Source of the DNA: Flavobacterium sp. UBA807
Lineage (GTDB): Bacteria > Bacteroidota > Bacteroidia > Flavobacteriales > Flavobacteriaceae
Reading direction: 5' to 3'
NCBI GenBank assembly: GCA_002296885.1
Contig: DBIH01000246.1
Coordinates: 1-9,229, forward strand
DNA length: 9,229 nucleotides
This document shows positions 1 to 6,037 of the stretch, in pieces. Under the pieces are notes generated by a model that worked only from the letters and a program-made list of their open reading frames with translations, had not been told where the DNA came from and searched no databases. The number at the start of each line of letters is the position of its first letter. Positions within the stretch are counted from its first letter, which is position 1. The translations under genes were made by a program, and so were the position numbers.

Positions 1-849
1 GCCGGAAAATCAAAGGTTGATGATGAGGTTTTAGATAATCTTGAAGAAGTATTAGTTTCTTCAGATGTTGGTGTAAATACTACGCTCAAAATTATTGAAA
101 GGATCGAAGAGCGTGTTGCCAATGACAAATACATGGGGACTGATGAGTTGAACAAAATTCTTCGTGAAGAAATAGCCGGTTTACTTTCTGAAACAAAATC
201 AGGAGAAGAATCCGAGTTTACCATTCCGGCAAATAAAAAACCTTATGTAATTATGGTTGTTGGAGTGAATGGAGTTGGAAAAACTACTACCATCGGGAAA
301 TTAGCCCATCAGTTTAAAAAAGCAGGTTTTAAAGTTGTACTTGGCGCAGCTGATACTTTCCGTGCTGCGGCAATTGATCAATTACAGATTTGGGCTGATA
401 GAGTAAATGTTCCTATTGTGAAGCAACAAATGGGAAGCGATCCCGCTTCGGTTGCTTTTGATACATTACAAAGTGCTGTTACCCAAAATGCAGATGTGGT
501 TATTATCGATACGGCTGGTCGTTTACACAATAAAGTCAATCTCATGAACGAATTGACAAAAGTAAAACGCGTTATGCAGAAAGTGGTTGGAGATGCACCT
601 CACGACGTGCTTTTAGTTCTTGATGGTTCAACTGGTCAAAATGCTTTTGAACAGGCGAAGCAATTTACCGCCGCTACTGAAGTTACTTGTTTGGCAGTTA
701 CCAAACTTGACGGAACTGCAAAAGGCGGAGTTGTGATTGGAATTTCAGACCAGTTTCAAATTCCGGTTAAATATATTGGGGTAGGTGAAGGTATTGAAGA
801 TTTACAGGTTTTTAATAAATTTGAATTTGTAGATTCGTTTTTTAAATAA
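1..849 (+). CDS. ftsY: Signal recognition particle receptor FtsY (5'-truncated)
   Basis: FtsY is the membrane-associated SRP receptor GTPase: it docks ribosome-SRP complexes at the Sec translocon so that membrane proteins are inserted co-translationally. The reading frame is open from base 1, so the gene enters from the left; 282 codons are visible and I estimate a few dozen N-terminal residues are missing. Bases 1 to about 225 encode the helical N domain. The NG GTPase domain then shows the P-loop GVNGVGKTTT (about 261-290), the SRP-family insertion motif DTFRAAAIDQL (about 355-387), DTAGR (G3, about 508-522), TKLDGTAKGG (G4, about 700-729) and the C-terminal GVGEGIEDLQVF characteristic of FtsY rather than Ffh; there is no M domain. 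An internal ATG at 133 is not the start, because the conserved N domain continues upstream of it. A small membrane-protein gene follows 6 bases later. Confidence 0.97.
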   Translation, partial: AGKSKVDDEVLDNLEEVLVSSDVGVNTTLKIIERIEERVANDKYMGTDELNKILREEIAGLLSETKSGEESEFTIPANKKPYVIMVVGVNGVGKTTTIGKLAHQFKKAGFKVVLGAADTFRAAAIDQLQIWADRVNVPIVKQQMGSDPASVAFDTLQSAVTQNADVVIIDTAGRLHNKVNLMNELTKVKRVMQKVVGDAPHDVLLVLDGSTGQNAFEQAKQFTAATEVTCLAVTKLDGTAKGGVVIGISDQFQIPVKYIGVGEGIEDLQVFNKFEFVDSFFK

Positions 850-855
850 AAAAAT

Positions 856-1038
856 ATGAATAAAGTTACTTCTTTTTTTAAGGAAACATCAGCTTTAAAG
901 CTTATTCTGATAAGCATTGGAATTGCAGTATTATCATACTTCATCCAAAAACCACTACCTAATATCTTTATGGGATTGCGTTTGTTTGCCTTTGTTTTAT
1001 TCGTGTATGCAGCAATACGTTTACTGAATAAAAAGTAA
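856..1038 (+). CDS. Small two-helix membrane protein downstream of ftsY
   Basis: This 60-residue protein is not one I recognise. It has a short polar N-terminus (MNKVTSFFKETS), a hydrophobic helix at about residues 13-30, a short loop with two Pro-containing turns (KPLPN), a second helix at about 37-56, and a basic tail (RLLNKK). The likely topology is a hairpin with both ends in the cytoplasm. It starts only 6 bases after the ftsY stop in the same direction, with no terminator between them, so it is very probably co-transcribed with ftsY. The spacing and the coherent two-helix hydropathy argue that it is a real gene. A link to SRP targeting is only positional inference. It ends one base before the stop of the convergent hydrolase gene. 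Confidence 0.75.
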   Translation: MNKVTSFFKETSALKLILISIGIAVLSYFIQKPLPNIFMGLRLFAFVLFVYAAIRLLNKK

Positions 1039-1039
1039 A

Positions 1040-2119
1040 TTACTGATATAAAGCACTAATTTTTGTCCAAAGTGTTGCGTCAAAATCCGATAGGGCTAAG
1101 TTTTGAGCATCTGCTGCATCGCCCATTCGGATTATCACCATTTTTTTACTTGGAATCACATATATCTTTTGGTCATTTTTGCCCAATGCCATAAACATGT
1201 CATTTGGCCCCGTTGGAATAATACTTCCCGGAAATTCTGTTTGTATCTGTGGTAAATGATAACTCGCTTTTCCGTTCAGCCACCATAAATATCCATAACT
1301 AAGATTGATATTTTGAGATGTTGAAGTTGCAGCATTAAAATAAGTTTCATTTACAATTTGAGTTCCGTTCCATTTTCCTTTATTCAAAGCCATTAATCCA
1401 AAACGCGCCATGCTTCGTGTTGTACTCCAATATACGCTGTTGTTTCCGGATTGAATCCATGAGCCAGTCATTCCTAATTTGTCCCGTAATTTAGAATTGA
1501 AATAATTGCTCCATGTTTGTCCCGAAGCTGAAGCTACAACATCCTGAAGTTTCACATATACATTACTGTATGCCCAACGCGTTCCGGCGTCGGCTTTGTA
1601 ATTTAAGTTGGACGGCGTTACATCGTCACTATAAACTCCACCAACATAATCATCAATTCCCGATGTCATCGAAAGCAGATTTTTACAGGTAATTAGGTTT
1701 TCCTGAGCCAACGTTTCATTGGTCCAGGCTGTTCCAATATAATCAGAAACTTTATTGTTGATGTTTAAAAGACCTTCTTGCTCTGCAATTCCGGTTACAG
1801 TTGAGGTTAATGTTTTTCCGGCACTTGCCCAATACCATGGAGTTGTTGCAGTATGTCCGTTGAAATAGTTTTCCATTACTATTCTTCCGTTAACCAAAAT
1901 GATGAATGATTTGGAATGTTTTAATTCTAAATAATCCAGCAATGGCTGAACCGCATTTTGATTCCAGCCTAAATCAGCTATCGATTTTGTTTCCCAGGTG
2001 GTGCTTCCGTCGTTTGGCGGAAAATACATTGTTTCATTAACCGGGTCTGGTGAAGAGGAATCGGAACTACAGCCTATGAATAAGAGGAAAAGAAACGAAA
2101 GAAAATATATTTTTTTCAT
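1040..2119 (-). CDS. Beta-lactamase/PBP-fold serine hydrolase, lipoprotein
   Basis: The 359-residue protein belongs to the beta-lactamase-related serine hydrolase family (class C beta-lactamase, D,D-peptidase and esterase relatives). It begins with a lipoprotein signal, with Cys17 in the context FIGC followed by a Ser/Asp/Pro-rich linker, so it should be lipid-anchored in the envelope. The catalytic SxxK is S99-A-G-K102 in WASAGKTLTS. The second motif is Y184-S-N186 (WAYSN). The third, usually HxG or KTG, is replaced by a region resembling the esterase-like members: ALGKNDQKIYVIP (about 311-323), then the strand MVIIRMGD. The substrate is unknown; esterase or peptidase activity is as likely as any action on beta-lactams. 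The start at 2119 is supported by the signal peptide beginning there. It is divergent from the lipocalin-like gene and convergent with the small membrane gene, with a 1-base gap. No terminator hairpin is visible at its end. Confidence 0.93.
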   Translation of the reverse strand: MKKIYFLSFLFLLFIGCSSDSSSPDPVNETMYFPPNDGSTTWETKSIADLGWNQNAVQPLLDYLELKHSKSFIILVNGRIVMENYFNGHTATTPWYWASAGKTLTSTVTGIAEQEGLLNINNKVSDYIGTAWTNETLAQENLITCKNLLSMTSGIDDYVGGVYSDDVTPSNLNYKADAGTRWAYSNVYVKLQDVVASASGQTWSNYFNSKLRDKLGMTGSWIQSGNNSVYWSTTRSMARFGLMALNKGKWNGTQIVNETYFNAATSTSQNINLSYGYLWWLNGKASYHLPQIQTEFPGSIIPTGPNDMFMALGKNDQKIYVIPSKKMVIIRMGDAADAQNLALSDFDATLWTKISALYQ

Positions 2120-2138
2120 AAGAAATTTTTGCCTTTGG

Positions 2139-2150
2139 ACCTTAAAGGTA
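2139..2150 (-). promoter_or_regulatory. Weak candidate promoter/operator for the serine hydrolase lipoprotein
   Basis: Read on the minus strand, 2150-2143 is TACCTTTA, one base off the Bacteroidota -7 element TAnnTTTG and about 24 bases from the ATG. It overlaps an 11-base palindrome, ACCTT-A-AAGGT, at 2139-2149. No TTG lies at the expected -33 distance. The palindrome could be an operator or chance; confidence is low. Confidence 0.3.
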
Positions 2151-2211
2151 TTAAATAGTTTAATGTTGATAATATTAATTTTAATTCCGATGAATTTATT
2201 AAGTTAAAAAT

Positions 2212-2219
2212 TAAATTTG
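2212..2219 (+). promoter_or_regulatory. Candidate -7 promoter element of the lipoprotein-dciA operon
   Basis: TAAATTTG is an exact match to the Bacteroidota -7 consensus TAnnTTTG, 26 bases before the ATG at 2246. The -33 position is imperfect: GATG ends 19 bases upstream rather than TTTG. Transcription would start around 2225. This makes the in-frame GTG at 2219 an unlikely start, because it overlaps the promoter element. Confidence 0.55.
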
Positions 2220-2245
2220 TGAGATTACAAATTAGAAACAAAGAG

Positions 2246-2662
2246 ATGAAAAGAATAAGTTTGCTGCTTTTTTTTATAGTATTGACATCATGTCATTCTG
2301 GACTAAAAAAAGATGAAATCAAAAAGCTCAATGGTTATTGGGAAATTCAGAAAGTAACCTTAGCAAACGGAGAACACAAAGATTATAAAGTCAATGAAAC
2401 CATTGATTATTTTGAAGTAAAAAGCAACGAAGGTTTTCGTCAAAAAGTGATGCCACAATTTGACGGGAAATTCAGAACAAATGATATCAAATCAAGAATT
2501 AAAATTGTAGACAAGGATGATGCTTTTTTCATCGAATACAATACAAACTATGGCAAATGGCAGGAAGAAATCATTACGCTTCAAGATTCGACTTTAGTTC
2601 TTAAGAATAAAGAAAATGTAACCTATACCTATAAAAAATTTAAACCTTTTTCATTCAAATAA
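2246..2662 (+). CDS. Lipocalin-like lipoprotein, function unknown
   Basis: This 138-residue protein has a lipoprotein signal, MKRISLLLFFIVLTSC, with Cys16 preceded by LTS, so it is expected in the cell envelope. After a Lys-rich stretch (KKDEIKK) comes LNGYWEIQKV, the L-x-G-x-W opening of the lipocalin-like beta-barrel domains common in Bacteroidota, followed by alternating hydrophobic/polar strands (TIDYFEVK, FFIEYNT, IITLQDSTLVLKN, VTYTYKKF). The ligand and role are unknown. I chose the ATG at 2246 over the in-frame GTG at 2219 because the signal peptide begins exactly there and the GTG falls inside the putative -7 element. Its stop shares one base with the dciA start (TAATG), which suggests translational coupling. 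Confidence 0.85.
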   Translation: MKRISLLLFFIVLTSCHSGLKKDEIKKLNGYWEIQKVTLANGEHKDYKVNETIDYFEVKSNEGFRQKVMPQFDGKFRTNDIKSRIKIVDKDDAFFIEYNTNYGKWQEEIITLQDSTLVLKNKENVTYTYKKFKPFSFK

Positions 2663-2958
2663 TGGCAAAAAGACTAAGCAACGAAAGTTCCATAGGAGAT
2701 GTATTGAAACAGTTTATAGAAGTAAATAAACTGCAGGCAGGCATGGATAAAATCGATGTTGCTGCGGCATGGAAATCGCTTATGGGAAATGGTGTAAATA
2801 ATTATACAAAAGAAGTTGCGCTGAGAGGAACAACACTTTATGTTTCGCTTACGTCTGCTGTGCTTCGTGAAGAATTAAGTTATGGCAAACAAAAGATTAT
2901 CAAGATGATTAACGAAGAAGTCGGAAAAGAAGTTATTAAAGAAGTGATCTTGCGTTAA
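2662..2958 (+). CDS. dciA: DciA-family (DUF721) replicative helicase loader/operator
   Basis: The 98-residue protein is essentially a bare DUF721 domain. DciA proteins interact with the replicative helicase DnaB in bacteria that lack DnaC/DnaI loaders, which is the usual situation in Bacteroidota. The visible hallmarks are the N-terminal helix IGDVLKQFIEVNKLQAGMDK, the invariant Trp in VAAAWKSLMGNGVNNYT (residues about 33-49), then GTTLYVSLTSAVLREELSYGKQKII, the conserved hydrophobic strand and helix whose 'L-x-V-x-x-x-S-x-x-x-x-x-E-L' pattern defines the family. It lacks the extension found on longer DciA proteins, as is normal for the short Bacteroidota form. The start codon overlaps the stop of the preceding lipoprotein gene by one base. 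The 3' end overlaps the convergent DUF4268 gene by 4 bases, through a shared TTAA. Confidence 0.88.
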   Translation: MAKRLSNESSIGDVLKQFIEVNKLQAGMDKIDVAAAWKSLMGNGVNNYTKEVALRGTTLYVSLTSAVLREELSYGKQKIIKMINEEVGKEVIKEVILR

Positions 2959-3398
2959 GTATTGATTTCTAAATCCTTAATATAATCTTCGTATTCAAAA
3001 TAAAAACGTTCGAACAAGTCCATTTTTTCGTTGAAAAACTTAAAAATTTCTCCCCACGTATTTTTATTATTCAGGCTGACATCTAATTTTTCGACCCAAA
3101 TCCTGCTGATAACTTTACCATTTTCGAGATAAAAATTTCGCTCAAAAATAACTTCCGAAAGATATTCTTCGAGTAGAATTGTCTTTAGCGATTCTATCTT
3201 TTCAAAATAAATTTTTCGCAGTTCTTCGTCTTTAGGTTCAATATCTAACTGCACCTGTGCTTTTTTATTATCGATATAAAACTTAAAACTAAAGTCTTTG
3301 ATTTTGGTATCATACAGCAGCCATTTTCTCGGATAAACCGATGCAAAAGCAACCCAGAATTCTTTTTTTATAAATAATGCTTCCTTTTTGCTATACAT
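2955..3398 (-). CDS. DUF4268 domain-containing protein
   Basis: This 147-residue, probably cytoplasmic protein has no signal peptide or membrane segment. It matches the DUF4268 pattern as I know it: an N-terminal helix with the aromatic motif KKEFWVAFASVYPRKWLLYDTKIK (about residues 11-34), a beta-strand pair FSFKFYID / AQVQLDIEPKD, a charged helix (EELRKIYFEKIESLKTILLEEY) and a C-terminal helix rich in Phe and Glu (EIFKFFNEKMDLFERFYFEYEDYIKDL). The same fold is found at the C-terminus of larger, sometimes nuclease-associated proteins, but here it stands alone and no function can be assigned. There is no obvious promoter match upstream. The gene is divergent from the NUDIX gene and convergent with dciA, with overlapping stops. 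Confidence 0.85.
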   Translation of the reverse strand: MYSKKEALFIKKEFWVAFASVYPRKWLLYDTKIKDFSFKFYIDNKKAQVQLDIEPKDEELRKIYFEKIESLKTILLEEYLSEVIFERNFYLENGKVISRIWVEKLDVSLNNKNTWGEIFKFFNEKMDLFERFYFEYEDYIKDLEINT

Positions 3399-3417
3399 TT
3401 TTAGCCTTGTAAATTTG
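3387..3417 (+). promoter_or_regulatory. Promoter of the NUDIX hydrolase gene
   Basis: TTTG at 3387-3390 and TAAATTTG at 3410-3417 are separated by 19 bases, matching the Bacteroidota housekeeping promoter (TTTG, about 19 bases, TAnnTTTG). Transcription would begin near 3423, giving an untranslated leader of about 40 bases before the ATG at 3464. The -33 element lies inside the first codons of the divergent DUF4268 gene. Confidence 0.65.
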
Positions 3418-3463
3418 AATGCGTTGTTTTTTTAAGGTAACTTTATATTCCTAAACTAATTAT

Positions 3464-4102
3464 ATGCACTTTGACGAGTTCTTAAAATATGCGCCAAAAG
3501 TATTAAATATTGAGCTTCCGGCAATGAATGCTCATGCTAAAATGGTTCCACCAAACCGGGCAGAATTATTAAAAAAAACCGATTTTGCTAAAATCACACC
3601 CAAAAAAGCTGCTGTAATGATGCTTTTTTATCCCAAAGAATCTCAGACGCACTTAGCATTAATCCTTCGGACTTCCTATAATGGTGTTCATTCTTCGCAA
3701 ATTGCCTTTCCCGGCGGAAAAGTTGAACCTGAAGATATTGATTTGAGCCACACTGCTATCAGGGAGACGCATGAAGAAATTGGTGTGCATCCAGCAGATA
3801 TTAATCTGGTTCGTGCTTTTACCGAAGTGTATATTCCGCCAAGCAATTATATGGTCTATCCTTTTTTAGGTTATAGTGAATCAGAACAGTCATTTGAATT
3901 ACAGGAAGATGAAGTTGCCGGTATTGTTGAACTTTCTTTGGTTGATTTTCTTAATGATAAAAACCTGACAACCAAAACAATAAAAACTTCTTATTCTGAA
4001 AGTATTGATGTTCCGGGATTTTATGTCAATGGTCATTTTATTTGGGGGGCAACAGCAATGATGCTTAGCGAGTTGAAAGAAACACTGAAAATGGTTTTAT
4101 AA
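3464..4102 (+). CDS. NUDIX hydrolase, CoA pyrophosphatase (NudL/UPF0035) type
   Basis: The 212-residue NUDIX protein most resembles the coenzyme A pyrophosphatase subfamily, which splits CoA and acyl-CoA into phosphopantetheine (or its acyl form) and 3',5'-ADP with Mg2+ or Mn2+. The UPF0035/CoA signature is visible as LALILRTSYNGVHSSQIAFPGGK (about residues 64-86). It leads into the Nudix helix RETHEEIGV (100-108), whose Glu residues bind metal. The usual Glu of the GX5E portion is replaced in spacing by EPEDID, as is typical of this subfamily, which has PGGxxxxxD. The preceding NRAELLKK and the downstream FTEVYIPPSNYMVYPFLGY also fit the family. It is cytoplasmic. It reads in the same direction as the acyltransferase gene 44 bases on; that gene has its own -7-like element, so linkage is uncertain. 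Confidence 0.9.
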   Translation: MHFDEFLKYAPKVLNIELPAMNAHAKMVPPNRAELLKKTDFAKITPKKAAVMMLFYPKESQTHLALILRTSYNGVHSSQIAFPGGKVEPEDIDLSHTAIRETHEEIGVHPADINLVRAFTEVYIPPSNYMVYPFLGYSESEQSFELQEDEVAGIVELSLVDFLNDKNLTTKTIKTSYSESIDVPGFYVNGHFIWGATAMMLSELKETLKMVL

Positions 4103-4116
4103 AGTGCAAGTTTTTG

Positions 4117-4124
4117 TAGATTTG
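4117..4124 (+). promoter_or_regulatory. Candidate -7 element of the acyltransferase gene
   Basis: TAGATTTG matches TAnnTTTG exactly and lies 22 bases before the ATG at 4147, within the 44-base gap after the NUDIX gene. No good TTG occurs at the -33 distance. A second match, TAAATTTG at 4135-4142, is too close to the ATG to serve a normal leader. Confidence 0.45.
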
Positions 4125-4146
4125 CCATCCTAATTAAATTTGAATT

Positions 4147-4977
4147 ATGGGTTTATTTAAAAGAAATCCTTTTGGTCATATACTCTTTATCAAAAAATGG
4201 TTAATCCGTATTTTAGGGGTTATAACGCACCGAAGATATCGCGGTTTCAATGAACTACAGATTGACGGTTCTGAAATCATTCCCACTTTACCCGATAATA
4301 ATGTACTTTTTATATCCAACCATCAAACCTATTTTGCTGATGTCGTGGCGATGTTTCATGTTTTTAATGCCAGCCTTTCCGGAAGACAGGACAGCATTAA
4401 AAATGTAGGCTATTTATGGAATCCAAAACTGAATATTTATTATGTTGCCGCAAGTGAAACTATGAAATCGGGATTACTTCCACGGATTTTGGCTTATGTA
4501 GGCTCTATTTCTGTAGAAAGAACTTGGCGGGCCGGAGGCAAAGATGTAACTGAAAAGCGGGAAGTAAATCCGAATGATACCGAAAACATCGGAATTGCAT
4601 TAGAAGACGGATGGGTAATTACATTTCCTCAGGGAACAACAAAGTCATTTAAACCGGTTCGCAAAGGAACTGCGCACATTATAAAACAATATAAACCAAT
4701 TGTGGTGCCAATCGTAATTGACGGTTTTCGCCGTTCGTTTGATAAAAAGGGTTTGAGAATGAAAAAGAAAAACATTCTACAATCCTTTATCATCAAAGAA
4801 CCATTGAAAATTGATTATGAAAATGAAACCATAGATCAAATTGTTGAAAAAATTGAATACGCCATCGAGCAACATCCATCGTTCCTTAAAGTGATACCTG
4901 CTGAGGAAATTGAGGAACAAGAACGATTAAACAAGCTTAGGGAATGGCATGTTGATAAAAAAGAATTCCCTGCCTAA
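4147..4977 (+). CDS. PlsC-like lysophospholipid acyltransferase with variant motifs
   Basis: This 276-residue protein of the glycerolipid acyltransferase fold probably acts at the inner membrane face, adding an acyl chain to lysophosphatidic acid or a related acceptor. Block I is ISNHQTYFAD, with His59 and Asp65 separated by five residues instead of the usual four (HX4D). Block II-like GSISVER (119-125) stands where GxxFIxR is normal. Block III is FPQGTTKS (160-167) instead of FPEGTRS. Block IV is VVPIVIDG (186-193). The N-terminal WLIRILGVI could be a membrane-associated helix, and the C-terminus is charged (EEIEEQERLNKLREWHVDKK). The changes are conservative in layout, so I take it as an intact enzyme of a divergent subfamily; its acceptor cannot be read from sequence. 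The last codons and the stop form part of a terminator hairpin. Confidence 0.85.
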   Translation: MGLFKRNPFGHILFIKKWLIRILGVITHRRYRGFNELQIDGSEIIPTLPDNNVLFISNHQTYFADVVAMFHVFNASLSGRQDSIKNVGYLWNPKLNIYYVAASETMKSGLLPRILAYVGSISVERTWRAGGKDVTEKREVNPNDTENIGIALEDGWVITFPQGTTKSFKPVRKGTAHIIKQYKPIVVPIVIDGFRRSFDKKGLRMKKKNILQSFIIKEPLKIDYENETIDQIVEKIEYAIEQHPSFLKVIPAEEIEEQERLNKLREWHVDKKEFPA

Positions 4978-4995
4978 GCAGGGAATTTATTAATT
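4957..4995. terminator. Bidirectional intrinsic terminator with stop codon in its loop
   Basis: A perfect 10-bp stem pairs AATTCCCTGC (4964-4973) with GCAGGGAATT (4978-4987) around the loop CTAA. The loop contains the TAA stop (4975-4977) of the acyltransferase gene. On the minus strand the stem is followed by CTTTTTT, a strong terminator for the alpha/beta hydrolase gene ending at 4999. On the plus strand the trailing TTTATTAATTAAATT is a weaker but plausible T-rich tail. The hairpin therefore probably serves both convergent genes. Confidence 0.85.
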
Positions 4996-4998
4996 AAA

Positions 4999-5958
4999 TT
5001 AGTTCTTTAAAAAATCTACAATTAAAGGAAACAATTTCTCAGGCTCTTCGACTTGTGGATTATGACCACTTTGCTCAAACATCACAAATTTTGCCTGTGG
5101 ACAATATTCTTTGTATTTCACCATCATACTCGGTACAGCAACACGATCATAACGCCCTCCATAAATAAGGACAGGCATTTTTAAGTCTTTAAGTTTTTTA
5201 CGGTAATCAAAATTTCCTATGTCATTCCCAACAATAAAATCACCATCTTTTCCAACCATTTGGTAATATAAATCGGCGTTGAATGGATTTGGGTAACCAG
5301 CACTTCTTGAGACTAAAAAGTTACCGGGATTGTATGCATATAAAAACCCATAAGGAACAGCACCATATATTTCACGATGTTTTTCGTCACTACTTATACC
5401 GCCAGTTTCACGGTATTTCATTAATTCGTCCCAAACTTCAGGATAATTTTCCTTGATTTCACGGTTAGAGTTGTCGTCATTTTCCTGCCACATCACATAA
5501 CTGTGAAATCCGTTTGCTAAGATAAGATGACTCAAATGCTCACCATATTTTACGGCATAACCCTGAGCAACCAGACTTCCGTATGAATGTCCGAGCACAC
5601 TCACTTTGTCTAAGTGCATTGCTTTTCTCAAACCTTCGATGTCTTCAATGTCTCTCTCGAGACTATATTCTTTGACATCTTTTGCAGTATCAGATTTCCC
5701 ACGACCATAACCATCAAAATAAATCAATTGTATATTTCCTTTTACACTCAACGAATCAAATGGGCGTAAACTTTTGTGTGTTCCACCAGGGCCACCCGCA
5801 ATCATGATTAAAGGTTCGCCTTTACCGACAGTTACTACCCAAAGGTTAGCTCCGTTTACTTTATAATATTTTCCATCTTTACCACTGTCAGGGAATTGTT
5901 GTGCCGATAAACATGAATAAAAAAATAATAACGAGGTTATGATAATGTTATTTTTCAT
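4999..5958 (-). CDS. Secreted alpha/beta hydrolase, proline iminopeptidase (S33)-like
   Basis: The 319-residue alpha/beta-hydrolase has a signal peptide (MKNNIIITSLLFFYSCLSA, likely cleaved before QQF), so it is exported. The catalytic pattern is complete: the oxyanion-region motif GGPGG (55-59), typical of the S33 proline iminopeptidase group; nucleophile elbow GHSYGS with Ser125; acid Asp271 in YGGRYDRV; and His299 in EQSGHNPQ. The loop FDGYGRGKSD replaces the common YDQRGSGRS. It could be an aminopeptidase or an esterase; the substrate is unknown. An in-frame ATG lies 15 codons upstream at 6003, but I prefer 5958: the signal peptide begins there, and the upstream ATG overlaps a TAnnTTTG promoter element. 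The Cys before LSA is in a poor lipobox (FYSC), so a lipoprotein is less likely than ordinary cleavage. Confidence 0.9.
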   Translation of the reverse strand: MKNNIIITSLLFFYSCLSAQQFPDSGKDGKYYKVNGANLWVVTVGKGEPLIMIAGGPGGTHKSLRPFDSLSVKGNIQLIYFDGYGRGKSDTAKDVKEYSLERDIEDIEGLRKAMHLDKVSVLGHSYGSLVAQGYAVKYGEHLSHLILANGFHSYVMWQENDDNSNREIKENYPEVWDELMKYRETGGISSDEKHREIYGAVPYGFLYAYNPGNFLVSRSAGYPNPFNADLYYQMVGKDGDFIVGNDIGNFDYRKKLKDLKMPVLIYGGRYDRVAVPSMMVKYKEYCPQAKFVMFEQSGHNPQVEEPEKLFPLIVDFLKN

Positions 5959-5996
5959 TAATTGAATTTTATTTGATGTATCAATTTTTAATATTT

Positions 5997-6004
5997 CAAA
6001 CATA
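5997..6004 (-). promoter_or_regulatory. Candidate -7 promoter element of the alpha/beta hydrolase gene
   Basis: Read on the minus strand, 6004-5997 is TATGTTTG, an exact match to TAnnTTTG, 38 bases before the preferred ATG at 5958. It directly follows the T-tract of the upstream operon's terminator, and no TTG stands at the -33 position. The arrangement is a new transcription unit starting right after termination of the last. Confidence 0.5.
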
Positions 6005-6006
6005 AT

Positions 6007-6036
6007 AAAAAAAATCCCACATTAGCGGGATTTTTA
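6007..6036 (-). terminator. Intrinsic terminator of the sigma factor / membrane protein operon
   Basis: The 9-bp stem AAAAATCCC (6010-6018) pairs with GGGATTTTT (6027-6035) around an 8-base loop that itself can close one further C-G pair. Read on the minus strand the stem ends in a run of eight T. It begins within 3 bases of the stop codon of the membrane-protein gene at 6038, so it ends that operon. Confidence 0.85.
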
Positions 6037-6037
6037 T

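Noticed and set aside
756..944. Open frame of 62 codons on the minus strand
   Set aside because: It is antisense to the 3' end of ftsY and the start of the small membrane gene, whose frames are clearly coding; no domain or signal is seen in it.
1998..2207. Open frame of 69 codons on the plus strand
   Set aside because: It is antisense to the N-terminal coding region of the serine-hydrolase lipoprotein and runs into the divergent promoter region; the translation has no recognisable family feature.
2219..2245. GTG start adding nine residues to the lipocalin-like lipoprotein
   Set aside because: It would put a polar stretch ahead of a proper lipoprotein signal and overlaps the exact -7 element TAAATTTG.
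3451..3458. TAGTTTAG on the minus strand as a promoter for the DUF4268 gene
   Set aside because: It has one mismatch at a conserved position, no TTG at the -33 distance and a long distance to the start, so I did not list it.
4135..4142. Second TAAATTTG before the acyltransferase gene
   Set aside because: It ends 4 bases before the ATG, so transcription would start at or after the start codon; TAGATTTG at 4117 is better placed.
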